A stretch of 64,000 nt of DNA from Caulobacter sp. BP25 (GTDB taxonomy: Bacteria > Pseudomonadota > Alphaproteobacteria > Caulobacterales > Caulobacteraceae). Below, one piece after another: positions 1-8,866 of this stretch (position 1 is the stretch's first letter; the number at the start of each line of letters is the position of its first letter). The notes beneath the pieces were generated by a model. That model did not search any database. It saw nothing but the letters and a program-made list of their open reading frames with translations, and was not told the DNA's origin. The position numbers and the translations under genes were made by a program. The stretch is from assembly GCF_002737755.1 (NCBI RefSeq), contig NZ_PEGH01000004.1, positions 248,001 to 312,000 of the forward strand, written 5' to 3'.

Positions 1-1051
1 CTGGTGAAGGACGAGAAGAACGACAATCGACAAGTTCGACAAGTTCGACCGCGTCTTCGGCCACGTCTTCAAGGGCCTGGAGACCGTCAATGAGGGCCTG
101 ACCGCCGACATTCCCGAGGAATGGCTCAAGGCCCTGACCGAAAAGTTCCTCACCGACGAGGAAAAGGCCCAGATCGAGGCCCTGGGCGGCTTCGAGAAGC
201 TGATGGAGACACTGCAGGAGCGCCTGCGCGAGCAGAAGAAGCGCCACGAGGGCGGAAACAAGATGATCGGCTCGGGCGGGACCTCTCCGTTCGGTAACAA
301 CGGCTATAATCCCGAGGGCGTGCGCATCGGCCAGGACAAGAGCCGCCACGGCCGCGCGGTAAAAGTCTGGGACAAGCGCGAGTACAAGAACCTCGACGAC
401 TCGGTCGAGCTGGGCACCCGCAACATCAAGGTCGCCCTACGCCGCCTGCGCAAGTTCGCCCGCACCGGCGCGGCCGAGGAACTGGACCTGAACGGCACGA
501 TCAAGGGCACCGCCGAGAAGGGCTATCTGGACATCCAGCTGCGCCCCGAGCGGCGCAACGCCATCAAGGTGCTGATCTTCTTCGACATCGGCGGCTCGAT
601 GGACGGCCACATCAAGCTCTGCGAGGAGCTGTTTTCCGCCGCCAAGACCGAGTTCAAGAACCTGGAATTCTACTACTTCCACAACTGCCTCTATGAGGCC
701 GTCTGGAAGGACAACAAGCGTCGGCACGCCGAGAAGATTCCGACCTTCGACGTGCTCCACAAGTTCCCGGCCGACTACAAGATCATCTTCGTGGGCGACG
801 CGACCATGAGCCCCTACGAAATCACCTATCCGGGCGGCAGCGTCGAGCACTGGAACGAGGAGCCCGGCGCGATCTGGATGCAGCGCGTCACCGACATCTA
901 TCAGAGCTGCGTCTGGCTAAACCCGACGCCCGAGCGGCACTGGGACTACACCCAGTCGATCGGCGTGATGAAGCAGATCCTGTCTGACCGCATGTACCCG
1001 CTGACCCTGGAAGGCCTGGACAAGGCCATGCGGGAGTTGGTGCGGGGCTGA
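1..1051 (+). CDS. CoxE-like VWA domain protein, 5' partial, apparent frameshift
   Basis: This is the C-terminal part of a von Willebrand factor A protein of the CoxE-like family, which usually works with a MoxR-type AAA ATPase in assembly or maturation of protein complexes. A MIDAS-type motif FFDIGGSMDG lies near base 584. The first bases read LVKDEKN in frame 1, which hits a stop at 91-93. The expected continuation (DKFDRVFGHVFKG) is in frame 2, which itself has a stop at 5-7. The two halves therefore do not join without a shift near bases 20-45, where a 9-base unit is duplicated. The first ATG in the long frame is at 203. Either this is a pseudogene or the base calls are wrong. The family call is strong; the frameshift status rests on about 20 bases of upstream frame. 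Confidence 0.75.
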
Positions 1052-1136
1052 GGGCCAGCCTCCCCGATCTCAGGCTAACGGCTTGACGAAGTCGCCGCGC
1101 TGAAGCCCACTGAATCTCCCAAGGGTTGATCCAGCC

Positions 1137-1640
1137 ATGCATCCACGCCTCCTGCCCCTCGGCCTCGCCTGCGTCCTGATGGCCGCATCCCAGCCAGCCC
1201 AAGCCGAGCGTCAGCGTGGCGATGAAAGCTGGGGCCAGACCGGGGTGTCGTTCCTTCAGTACCGCACCGACGCGGTCGAGTGCGCCTATCGGGTGGGTCA
1301 GGACGCGCCGGTCGACTATCCGAAGGTCGACCTGATCTTTTCGACCAACATCGTGATGCCGGGCGCGGAGACGGACGTCGACATGCCGATGCGCGAGATG
1401 GTCGACGCCGCCTCGCCCAATCCGCAGCGCATGACGCGGCCCTGGCGCGAGATTTCCAGCCAGCTGCAGGCGCCGCTGGCCAAGTGCCTGGGTGAGCGCG
1501 GCTACAAGCGCTTTCGCCTGACGAAGGACCAGATCAAGGACCTGGGATCGCTGGCGGTCGGCTCCAAGGCAAGACAGGCCTATCTCTGGAACCTGGCGGT
1601 CAATCCTCAGGTCCAGAAGCGTCAGGCCCTGCGCCGCTAG
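1137..1640 (+). CDS. Exported hypothetical protein
   Basis: A 167-residue protein with a clear N-terminal signal peptide: a hydrophobic stretch at residues 4-20 ending in a probable cleavage site QAQA/ER-like around residue 24. The mature part is soluble-looking, with two cysteines (near residues 50 and 120) that could form a disulfide in the periplasm. I do not recognise a family. It runs convergently with the next gene on the minus strand, the two stops being only 5 bases apart, so the pair share a terminator-free junction. The start at 1137 follows an AAGGG stretch. Confidence 0.7.
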   Translation: MHPRLLPLGLACVLMAASQPAQAERQRGDESWGQTGVSFLQYRTDAVECAYRVGQDAPVDYPKVDLIFSTNIVMPGAETDVDMPMREMVDAASPNPQRMTRPWREISSQLQAPLAKCLGERGYKRFRLTKDQIKDLGSLAVGSKARQAYLWNLAVNPQVQKRQALRR

Positions 1641-1644
1641 CCGC

Positions 1645-2151
1645 CTAGCCGCCGAGCGGCTTCATGCAGGCGGCCTCGATCACGCTTTCGTCGAAGGCGC
1701 CGGGCTCGGGCTTGGTCCACTGACGATCCTCGAAGGCGTAGGCCGTCTCGGCGCCCTTCAGATTGTTCTCCGGATAGCGATAGACCGCCAGACTGCGGAA
1801 GGCGCGCGCCTCGCAATCGACATCCTGGACCATTCGCTCGGACATAAAGGTAAGGCCCGCCTCGGTTCTCGGCTCGCGAAACTCGTGCCGCACCCAGACC
1901 TGGCGCCAGGCTTGCCCGGGCGGGCTCTTGCCGGCCTTGGCGAAGGCGATGACCGTCCTGTCCTGCCCCACGCCCAGATAGGGCCAGCCGATGCCTTCGA
2001 TCCGGGTCGACCACTTGGGCGCGGGCGAGGTCTGGCGATCGGGAGCGGTGATCGTGACGGAGTCGACCTTGGACGAAGCGCTCTGATCGGCGGGCGCCGA
2101 CGGCGCCGCCTGCCCCGCCAGCAGCATCAAGGCCATCAGTATGCCGATCAT
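1645..2151 (-). CDS. Exported hypothetical protein
   Basis: A 168-residue protein starting with a short hydrophobic segment (residues 2-15) followed by an Ala/Pro/Ser-rich linker, typical of a Sec signal peptide and a periplasmic protein. It ends with a cysteine-containing segment (EAACMKPLGG). No domain is recognisable. The ATG at 2151 has a good GGGAG ribosome site five bases upstream on the minus strand. It is divergent from the TetR-type regulator that begins about 130 bases away, but nothing in the sequence ties the two functionally. Confidence 0.7.
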   Translation of the reverse strand: MIGILMALMLLAGQAAPSAPADQSASSKVDSVTITAPDRQTSPAPKWSTRIEGIGWPYLGVGQDRTVIAFAKAGKSPPGQAWRQVWVRHEFREPRTEAGLTFMSERMVQDVDCEARAFRSLAVYRYPENNLKGAETAYAFEDRQWTKPEPGAFDESVIEAACMKPLGG

Positions 2152-2281
2152 GGGTCACTCCCCGCCCGTTTTACGGGAAAGCCTAAACGCGAACGTCGTT
2201 AGGCGCTACAGACGCGATCTTGACGCTTGCGCCAAATTCGAACAGCCGTAAGACTTCCCCGTGGGTAAAGGGGATTATGTA

Positions 2282-2950
2282 GTGAGTCCGACGACCGAAG
2301 CCGCCGCCTCCATCGAAGCCGAAGGCGCGGAAACCGAAGCCGCCACCAAGAATCTGGTCTTCGTCGCCGCCGAGCGGCTGTTCGCGCTGCACGGCTTCCA
2401 GAACGTCTCGGTGCGCGACATCACCGCCGCCGCCGGCGTCAACCTGGCCTCGGTGAACTATCACTTCGGCTCCAAGGACGCGTTGCTGTTCGAGATCTTC
2501 AAGCGGCGCACGGCCGAGCTCAATCGCGAGCGGGCCAAGATGCTGCACGAGGCCAACGACCGGAACGGCGGGTCGCCGCCGCTGCGCGAGATCCTGGCCG
2601 CCCTGCTGACTCCGCCCCTGCGCTGGCTGGCGCCGGACCACGAGCGCCGCATCTCACTGCAGTTCCTGATCCGCGCCCGCAGCGAAGGCACCGACGAAAT
2701 CCGGCAGGTTCTGAAGACCGACGTCTCGCACCTGCGCCGGTTCTCCGACGCCCTGCTGCGCGCCCGTCCGGACCTGTCGCCGGAAGAAGTCTACTGGCGG
2801 CTGCACTTCACCTTGGGCATGCTGCATAACAACCGCTTCGCCGAGTTCGACCGGCTGAACGTGCTGTCGGAAGGCCAGACCAGCGAAGCCGACGTGTCCG
2901 CGCTGCTGGAGCGGATGCTCAACTTCGCCGAGGCCGGCTTCCGCGCTTAA
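2282..2950 (+). CDS. TetR/AcrR family transcriptional regulator
   Basis: A ligand-responsive DNA-binding repressor of the TetR type. The N-terminal helix-turn-helix is clear, with FALHGFQNVSVRDITAAAGV followed by the recognition part NLASVNYHFGSKDALL, the usual motif order. The C-terminal half resembles the TetR_C domain seen in CerR-like regulators. I place the start at GTG 2282 because AAGGGG lies eight bases upstream; an in-frame GTG at 2261 would add seven residues but lacks a ribosome site. Its targets are not shown: the genes on both sides (exported hypothetical, transglutaminase) are not obvious partners. Confidence 0.85.
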   Translation: MSPTTEAAASIEAEGAETEAATKNLVFVAAERLFALHGFQNVSVRDITAAAGVNLASVNYHFGSKDALLFEIFKRRTAELNRERAKMLHEANDRNGGSPPLREILAALLTPPLRWLAPDHERRISLQFLIRARSEGTDEIRQVLKTDVSHLRRFSDALLRARPDLSPEEVYWRLHFTLGMLHNNRFAEFDRLNVLSEGQTSEADVSALLERMLNFAEAGFRA

Positions 2951-2993
2951 GGGCAGGCGGAACCCAAGTCTCGGTCGTGCTTTAGGGTTCGAC

Positions 2994-3869
2994 ATGGGAC
3001 GGCTGCGCATCCTGCATGAGACGCGGTATTACTATGAACGGCCGGTGGGCTTTGGCCCCCAGCGGCTGATGCTCCGGCCGCGCGACAGCCACGCCCTGCG
3101 GATCGTCGAGGCCTCGCTTCGCCTGTTCCCGCCGGGCGACACGCGCTGGAGCTACGACGCCAACGGCAACTGCATCTGCCTGTTCCAGCCGAACGGCAAG
3201 GCCGACGCCATGCGAGTGGCCAGCGAGCTGATCATCGACCGCTATCCCGCGCCCCTCGTCCCGCAGCGGATCGAGAACCCCGACACCCTGACGCCGATCG
3301 TCTACGCCCGGGAAGACCGCGCGACGCTGGAGCCGTTCATCGCCCCGGTGACTGACGATCCGGACGCGGTTCTACTGCGCTGGCTGCGAGGCTTGGCCAG
3401 CCCCAAGGACGAGCCCGCCCTGGCCTTCCTGCTACGCGTCAACGACCTGATCCATAAGCAGTTCGACTACCGCGCCCGCGAGGAGGCAGGCGTCCAGACG
3501 CCCGTCGAGACTCTGCAGAAGCGCAGCGGCGCCTGCCGCGACCTCGCATGGCTGATGGTCGAGGGCCTCCGGCGTCTCGGCTACGCGGCCCTGTTCGCCA
3601 CCGGCTATATCCACTCGCCCAACGCCCAGATCCGGGGCGCAGGCGCAACCCACGCCTGGTGCGAGGTGTTTCTACCGGACCTGGGCTGGCTGGAGTTCGA
3701 TCCGACCAACGGCCTGGCGGAATCGCCGGACCTGATCCGGGTCGCCGCTACGCGTACGCCCGCCCAGGCCCTTCCGGTCTCGGGCGCGATCCTGGGTGAT
3801 CCGGGCAAGTCGCGGCTTCAAGTGTCGGTGGACGTGCGACTTATCAATGAAATCGGCCACGCGGCGTGA
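2994..3869 (+). CDS. Transglutaminase-like family protein
   Basis: A 291-residue protein with the bacterial transglutaminase N-terminal region (residues 1-80, beginning with an ILHETRYYYERPV-like strand) followed by a transglutaminase/protease-like core. The catalytic triad is visible: Cys181 in RSGACRD, His220 in GATHAWCEVF and Asp236 in LEFDPTNG. Members are cysteine peptidases or amidases of largely unknown substrate. No signal peptide is present, so it is probably cytoplasmic. It is followed after about 30 bases by a tiny gene on the same strand, and the two may be cotranscribed. Confidence 0.88.
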   Translation: MGRLRILHETRYYYERPVGFGPQRLMLRPRDSHALRIVEASLRLFPPGDTRWSYDANGNCICLFQPNGKADAMRVASELIIDRYPAPLVPQRIENPDTLTPIVYAREDRATLEPFIAPVTDDPDAVLLRWLRGLASPKDEPALAFLLRVNDLIHKQFDYRAREEAGVQTPVETLQKRSGACRDLAWLMVEGLRRLGYAALFATGYIHSPNAQIRGAGATHAWCEVFLPDLGWLEFDPTNGLAESPDLIRVAATRTPAQALPVSGAILGDPGKSRLQVSVDVRLINEIGHAA

Positions 3870-3900
3870 TAATGGTTAACGGCATAAGGGAGGACAGACG

Positions 3901-4047
3901 ATGACGAGCGGCTTCCAGAACCAGAACCCGATGACCAATGTCTGCTTCCCCAAGGCCGAGCCCAAGCCTCAGCACGGCCAGAAGCCGGACGAAGCCTGCG
4001 TGAAGCTGAAGGAAAAGCGGACCTTCCAGCCGCGCCCCGGCCACTGA
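3901..4047 (+). CDS. Small Lys/Pro-rich protein (48 aa)
   Basis: A 48-codon reading frame whose ATG at 3901 is preceded by a strong ribosome site (AGGGAGGAC, spacing about 5). The protein is basic and proline-rich, with two cysteines and no membrane segment; it begins MTSGFQNQNPMTN and ends with RTFQPRPGH. The gap between the two flanking genes is almost exactly filled by it. I do not know its function. The ribosome site and Caulobacter-like codon use make it credible as a real small gene. Confidence 0.6.
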   Translation: MTSGFQNQNPMTNVCFPKAEPKPQHGQKPDEACVKLKEKRTFQPRPGH

Positions 4048-4110
4048 CGCTCGCCAACTGACACTTTTGGGTCCCTGGACCCGCGTCCCGCACGGGCGTA
4101 AAGCGCCCTC

Positions 4111-5547
4111 GTGCCCGATCCTTCCCCAGAGCCACAAGCGTCAGAGTCACAGACATCTCCGCTGTCGACACGGCTGGTGTCGATCGCCGTCGCCAGCGCG
4201 CTTCTGATGGAGTTCATCGACTCCACCGCCCTTTCCACGGCCCTGCCGACCCTGGCCCGCGCCTTCGCGGTGGACCCGATCCATCTGAAGCTGGCCCTGA
4301 CCTCTTACATCCTCGCGCTGGCCGTCTTCACCCCAGCCAGCGGCTGGGCGGCCGAGCGGTTCGGCGCGCGGCGGGTCTTCCTGTCGGCCATGGCGGTGTT
4401 CCTGCTGGGCTCGGCGCTTTGTGGCCTGTCGCGCAATCTGGAAGCCCTGGTAGCTTCGCGCATAATCCAGGGCCTGGGCGGGGCGATGATGACGCCCGTG
4501 GCGCGGCTGATCGTGGTGGGCGCAACACCCAAGGCGCGGCTGCTGTCGGCCATGGGCTGGTTCACCATGCCCGCCCTGGTGGGCCCCTTGATCGGCCCGC
4601 CGATGGCCGGCCTGGTGCTCAGCGTCGCCGAGTGGCCATGGATCTTCTACATCAACCTGCCGGTAGGCCTGCTGGGCGCGATCGCCGTGCTGCGTTTCGT
4701 GCCGGCAAGCGAGCCTCAGCCAGACCTGGGGCGCTTCGACACCCTCGGTTTCGCCCTCTCGGCGGCGGCGATCAGCGGGTTGGTCGTTGTGGCCGAAACC
4801 GCCGGCGTCGGTCTGCTGCCAGCCTGGTTCCAGATCGCCTTGCTGGCGGTCTCCATTGCCTGCGGCCTTGCCTATCTGAAGGTCTGCCGACGCACCGGCC
4901 GTCCGATCCTGGACCTGTCCCTGCTGCGTTATCCGACCTATCGCGCCAGCTTGCTGGGCGGGACCCTGGTGCGGCTGGGCATCGGCGCCAGTCCGTTCCT
5001 GATGCCGCTCTTGTTGCAAGTCGCCCTGGGCTGGAGCCCGCTGAAGGCCAGCTTCGTCACCCTGACCGCCGGCGTCGGCGTGCTGATCGCGCGCCCGTTC
5101 GCGGCGGCGGGACTCCGACGCTTCGGCTTCCGCACCTCGCTGGCCGTCTTCGTCACCCTGACGGCGCTGTTCACCGCCGCGCCCGGCTTCTTCACCCCCG
5201 AGACGCCGATGGTCGTGATGATCACGGCGTTGCTACTGGGAGGCTTCTGCCGGTCGAACCAGTTCATCGCGGCCAACACCATCGCCTATGCCGACGTGCC
5301 CGACAGCCAGACCGCCGCCGCTTCGACCCTGTCGGCCGTGATGCAGCAGATCGGCCTGGCCCTGGGCGTCAGCTTCGGCGGCGTGATGCTGCACCTGGCG
5401 CGCGGTTCGGACGGAGCCCTGACGCCGGACCGGTTCGTATTGCCGTTCGTGGCGATCGGCGTGGTGACCTTGCTCGCCCTGCCCATCTATCTGGCGCTGG
5501 ACAAAGACGCCGGCGCGACGATCAGCGGCCGAGCACGGTCAGCCTAG
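4111..5547 (+). CDS. MFS transporter, DHA2 (EmrB/QacA-like) family
   Basis: A 478-residue inner-membrane permease with hydrophobic segments throughout, consistent with 12-14 helices. The N-terminal helix carries the acidic D residue of motif D1 (LLMEFIDSTALSTALPTL), followed by motif A between helices 2 and 3 (GWAAERFGARRVF) and motif C-like glycine/proline-rich sequence (MPALVGPLIGPPMAG). These are features of drug:proton antiporters exporting amphipathic compounds. The start is GTG 4111. There is no adjacent fusion protein or regulator, so the substrate cannot be inferred. Confidence 0.87.
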   Translation: MPDPSPEPQASESQTSPLSTRLVSIAVASALLMEFIDSTALSTALPTLARAFAVDPIHLKLALTSYILALAVFTPASGWAAERFGARRVFLSAMAVFLLGSALCGLSRNLEALVASRIIQGLGGAMMTPVARLIVVGATPKARLLSAMGWFTMPALVGPLIGPPMAGLVLSVAEWPWIFYINLPVGLLGAIAVLRFVPASEPQPDLGRFDTLGFALSAAAISGLVVVAETAGVGLLPAWFQIALLAVSIACGLAYLKVCRRTGRPILDLSLLRYPTYRASLLGGTLVRLGIGASPFLMPLLLQVALGWSPLKASFVTLTAGVGVLIARPFAAAGLRRFGFRTSLAVFVTLTALFTAAPGFFTPETPMVVMITALLLGGFCRSNQFIAANTIAYADVPDSQTAAASTLSAVMQQIGLALGVSFGGVMLHLARGSDGALTPDRFVLPFVAIGVVTLLALPIYLALDKDAGATISGRARSA

Positions 5548-5564
5548 AGGGGCGGAGACTTCGA

Positions 5565-6626
5565 TCAGGCCCGCGCCGAGGCGATGCGGGCCCGGGCGAT
5601 CTCGTCGGCGACCACATTGGCCGGGCGCTTCTCGGCGATCGACTGGTCGATCACCTCGGCCAGGGTCAGGGCCAGGCGGTCGAGCTTGGTCGCGACCCAG
5701 TCGCCGTCGAACGAACCGCCAGCTTCCAAAGCCCGGATCTCGCCGGCGACGTTGATGATGCCGCCGCCATTGATCACGTAGTCCGGCGCATAGAGCAGGC
5801 CGCGCTCGAACACGGCATGGCCGATCGTGGCGTCGGCCAGCTGGTTGTTGGCGGCGCCGGCGATGATCTTGGCCTTCAGGCGCGGCAGGGTCGCGGCCGA
5901 GATCGCGCCGCCCAGGGCGCACGGGGCGAAGACGTCGGCCTCGACATCGAAGATGGCGTCGGTCGGTACGATCTGGGCGCCGGTCTTGGCGGCGACTGCC
6001 TCGAGCGCGGGCTGGTTGACGTCGGCGATGGTCAGGCGCGCGCCGGCGGCGTGCAGCTTCTCGGCCAGATACGCGCCGACGTGGCCGACGCCCTGGATGG
6101 CGACGTGCACGCCGTTCAGGTCGCGGTTCAGCGCCCGCTCGACGCAGAGACGCACGCCGCGGAACACGCCCTCGGCGGTGACCGGCGACGGATCGCCCGA
6201 AGCGGCGGCGTGGCCTTCCAGGCCGGCGACGAAGCGGGTGGTCTTGCGGGTGCTTTCCAGGTCGGCCGGCGAGACGCCGACGTCCTCGGCGGTCCAGTAC
6301 TTGCCATTCAGGCTGTCGACGGCGCGACCGAAGGCCTCGAACAGTTCCGGCGTCTTCTGGCTGCGGCTGTCGCCGATGATCACGGCCTTGCCGCCGCCCA
6401 GGTCCAGCTCGGCCATGGCGTTCTTGTAGGACATGCCGCGCGACAGGCGCAGCGCGTCGGTGATCGCCGCATCGGCGCTGGAATAGTCCCACATGCGGCA
6501 GCCGCCGGCGGCCGGGCCACGCGCGGTGGAGTGGATCGCGATGATCGACTTCAGACCGGTTTTTTCGTCGAAGAACGCGTGAACGCCTTCGTGTCCCTCG
6601 AAATCGGGGGAATCGAACAAGGTCAT
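5565..6626 (-). CDS. Leucine/Glu/Phe/Val dehydrogenase family protein
   Basis: A 353-residue NAD-dependent amino-acid dehydrogenase, closest in layout to leucine dehydrogenase. Such enzymes reversibly deaminate branched-chain amino acids to 2-oxo acids in the cytoplasm. Visible features are the substrate-binding glycine-rich segment ARGPAAGGCRMW, the catalytic-lysine segment AELDLGGGKAVI, and a Rossmann nucleotide site IQGVGHVGAYLAEKL near residue 178. It is convergent with the MFS gene (17 bases apart). Exact substrate (Leu, Val or Phe) cannot be read from sequence alone. Confidence 0.88.
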   Translation of the reverse strand: MTLFDSPDFEGHEGVHAFFDEKTGLKSIIAIHSTARGPAAGGCRMWDYSSADAAITDALRLSRGMSYKNAMAELDLGGGKAVIIGDSRSQKTPELFEAFGRAVDSLNGKYWTAEDVGVSPADLESTRKTTRFVAGLEGHAAASGDPSPVTAEGVFRGVRLCVERALNRDLNGVHVAIQGVGHVGAYLAEKLHAAGARLTIADVNQPALEAVAAKTGAQIVPTDAIFDVEADVFAPCALGGAISAATLPRLKAKIIAGAANNQLADATIGHAVFERGLLYAPDYVINGGGIINVAGEIRALEAGGSFDGDWVATKLDRLALTLAEVIDQSIAEKRPANVVADEIARARIASARA

Positions 6627-6697
6627 GCCGTCGGTCTCGTATCAGCCAGGATGAATGTGGCGCGGGGTTTACGCCCCCTCGCCGCGCCGAACAACCC

Positions 6698-7747
6698 TCA
6701 AGGCCGCCGATGCGACATCTTCGGCTTGCCGGACTTGGGCGGGTCCAGAGCGGCCATGGCTGCGGCCGACTGTGGGATGGCCAGCGCGCCGGACGGGGGC
6801 CAGACGGCGGGCGAGCCTCTCAGGAACGCCTCGGCGTCGGCCCAGACCCGATCGGCCTGACGGTCCACCAGCAGCAGATGGTAGCCGTCGGCGTAGTAGG
6901 CCGTGCGCGCCTGGGCCGGCAGGCGGCGAACCGCCTCCACGGTCGGCTCGCGAGGAATGATCTGGTCGCGGGCGCCGTAGAACCAGGCGGTGGGAACGTG
7001 GATCTGATCGGCCGACCGCCAGCCCCGCTCCATCAGGCCGACCAGGCCATAGATCGCGTCGGACCGCGCGCCCCAGATCATCAGCCGGTCGCGGCCCATC
7101 CGGCGCAGCTCGTCGATGTTGTCACTGGCCATGATCTCGCGCGCCAGCCAGTCGGGCGGCTTGACGACCCACTCGCCTATCAGATGCGCCGTGGCCCACA
7201 GGCTGACCCGGTTCGGCAAGGGCTGGTTCGACCAACCCCACACCGCCGGCGCGAACAGCATCAGCTTGTCGACCGGCGGCGGATCGCTCGAGGCCATAGC
7301 GCAGATGGCCAAGGCGCCGCCCATGCTGATCCCGGCCAGGGCGACCTTGGCGTTCGGATGCCGCTCGCGGACCGCCGCCACCAGGGCGCGGACGTCTTCC
7401 AGGACGAGATCGGTCGGCGCCCAGACGCCGCGCTCGGGCGAGCGCCCGAAGCCCCGGACATCCAGGGCGTAGGTCGCGATCCCCCGCTCCGCCCACCAGC
7501 CGGCCGCTAGGTGATAGGCGTTGGCGTAATCGTTCATGCCGTGCAGTCCGACCACCACCCAGTCAGGCTCGCCGGCCGGCAACCAGCGCATCAGGCCCAG
7601 CCGCGCGCCGTCGAAGCTGACGAAGACGTCGTCCACCAGGCGCGGTCCGCGAAAACCGAGGGTGGCGACCTCCGGCCTCTGCGCCAGCGGCGCGCAGGCG
7701 GAAAGGCACAGGGCCGAAGCGGTCAGGATCAGGGCGCGGCGGTTCAT
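6698..7747 (-). CDS. Alpha/beta hydrolase (monoacylglycerol lipase-like) lipoprotein
   Basis: A 349-residue serine hydrolase of the lysophospholipase/monoacylglycerol lipase type. The N-terminus (MNRRALILTASALCLSAC) carries a hydrophobic signal and the lipobox LSAC, so it is probably an envelope lipoprotein. The nucleophile elbow is ALAGISMGGALAI, an oxyanion-type HG is in VVVGLHGMNDY, and the late DGYHLLLVDRQ supplies the histidine. The ATG at 7747 overlaps the stop of the upstream glycosylase gene in an ATGA, so the two are translationally coupled. A longer in-frame extension to 8137 is just open frame through that gene. Confidence 0.86.
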   Translation of the reverse strand: MNRRALILTASALCLSACAPLAQRPEVATLGFRGPRLVDDVFVSFDGARLGLMRWLPAGEPDWVVVGLHGMNDYANAYHLAAGWWAERGIATYALDVRGFGRSPERGVWAPTDLVLEDVRALVAAVRERHPNAKVALAGISMGGALAICAMASSDPPPVDKLMLFAPAVWGWSNQPLPNRVSLWATAHLIGEWVVKPPDWLAREIMASDNIDELRRMGRDRLMIWGARSDAIYGLVGLMERGWRSADQIHVPTAWFYGARDQIIPREPTVEAVRRLPAQARTAYYADGYHLLLVDRQADRVWADAEAFLRGSPAVWPPSGALAIPQSAAAMAALDPPKSGKPKMSHRRP

Positions 7748-8328
7748 GGCGCGAGGATTTCCGCGATCCGCTGGCGAAGATAAGGCGTCACCTCGGCCTC
7801 GAACCACGGATTGCGCTTCAGCCAGGCGGTGTTGCGCCACGACGGATGCGGCAACGGGATGATGTTTGGCCCGAACTCGCGCCAGGCGGCGACGGTGTCG
7901 GTCATGGTCCTGCCGGTCCGGCCCGGCAGCGCCCAGGCTTGCGCGTAAGACCCGACCAGCAGCGTCAACTCGACGTTCGGAAGCTGCTCCAGCAGCCGCG
8001 CCCGCCAGGTCGCGGCGCAACGCGGCGGCGGCGGATAGTCGCCGCCCTTGGGGTTCGTGCCGGGAAAGCAGAAGGCCATGGCCGCGACGCCGATCTCGGG
8101 TCGGCCATAGAAGGTCTCGCGGTCGATCCCCATCCACTGGCGCAGGCGCACGCCCGACGGATCGTTGAACGGCAGGCCAGTCTCATGAACCAGCCTTCCT
8201 GGCGCCTGGCCGGCGATCAGGATGCGGGTCTCCTCGCGGACGCGCGTCACCGGCCGGGGCGTGTGCGGCAGGTAAGGCGCGCAGGCCCGGCAGGCGGCGA
8301 TGTCGGAGAGGAGCGCGTCGAGCGGCAT
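7744..8328 (-). CDS. Uracil-DNA glycosylase family protein
   Basis: A DNA-repair glycosylase-like protein of the UDG superfamily. It has the early CRAC motif (DIAACRACAPYL), the active-site block ILIAGQAPGRLVHETGLPFNDPSG, and the late PLPHPSWRNTAWLKRNPWF block with the HPS motif. In this branch (YqaC-like) the actual activity on uracil is not always proven. I choose ATG 8328 because the alternative start at 8385 would place the N-terminus inside a palindromic repeat (8380-8466) with no ribosome site. It is coupled to the downstream hydrolase by a 4-base overlap. Confidence 0.8.
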   Translation of the reverse strand: MPLDALLSDIAACRACAPYLPHTPRPVTRVREETRILIAGQAPGRLVHETGLPFNDPSGVRLRQWMGIDRETFYGRPEIGVAAMAFCFPGTNPKGGDYPPPPRCAATWRARLLEQLPNVELTLLVGSYAQAWALPGRTGRTMTDTVAAWREFGPNIIPLPHPSWRNTAWLKRNPWFEAEVTPYLRQRIAEILAP

Positions 8329-8379
8329 GGACGTGGATTTAGGCGCGAGGCCTCGGATACCAAGTCTCGCCGCTTGATC

Positions 8380-8466
8380 TGTCATCCCGGGCGAAGACCC
8401 GGGACCGCCGAAAATGCTGAGCTTTCCGAGGTCCCGGCTCTCCGCTTCGCTGCGGCCGGGATGACA
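8380..8466. repeat. Palindromic REP-like element with perfect 11-bp ends
   Basis: An 87-base segment bounded by TGTCATCCCGG at 8380-8390 and its exact reverse complement at 8456-8466, with further internal complementarity (GGGAC...GTCCC). It sits between the glycosylase and DUF3253 genes, both on the minus strand. The layout matches short interspersed palindromic repeats or non-autonomous MITE-like units. Confidence 0.7.
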
Positions 8467-8473
8467 GGATGGA

Positions 8474-8764
8474 TCACTCCTCGTCGCCGCCAGCTTCGTC
8501 CTCGAACGAGGTCGGGTCTCCCTCCATCCGCAGGCGGATGCGATAGACGCCCCGGAACTTCTCAGGGTTTGTCGGCTTGTTGTGGCGCAGGATGACGACC
8601 TTGCCCTCGCGGGCCAGTTCGATGGCGTTGGTGCGCACGTGGCCCAGAATCTGCTGCCAGCGCTCGGGCTGGATGGCCTTGGCGACGTTCATCGGGTCGA
8701 TCGACTTGCCTTCGGGCAGCGCGGCCAGCTGGGACAGGATCGTGTCTTGGATCGGGGTGGTCAT
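8474..8764 (-). CDS. DUF3253 domain protein
   Basis: A 96-residue small protein with a winged-helix-like DUF3253 fold. Recognisable are the SIDPMNVAKAIQPERWQQIL segment, an ILGHVRTNAIELAREGKV helix and the terminal strand with FRGVYRIRL. The C-terminus is acidic (SFEDEAGGDEE). Proteins of this family have no established activity; the fold suggests DNA or protein binding. The ATG at 8764 has GGGAG five bases upstream; an ATG at 8776 is possible. It reads away from the next thioesterase gene. Confidence 0.75.
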   Translation of the reverse strand: MTTPIQDTILSQLAALPEGKSIDPMNVAKAIQPERWQQILGHVRTNAIELAREGKVVILRHNKPTNPEKFRGVYRIRLRMEGDPTSFEDEAGGDEE

Positions 8765-8866
8765 GGCCGCTCCCATGCCACGGATTGTCACCAGAGGCGA
8801 GACCGGCGCCTTGCACGCCGTCGCCGGGCCATCTAACTGAACGACGATAAGGTCGAGGGGAACACC

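Noticed and set aside
4419..6860. An 813-codon open frame on the plus strand
   Set aside because: It spans the MFS gene and the antisense of the dehydrogenase, is Arg/Gly/Ala-rich, and has no domain; it is a GC-codon shadow.
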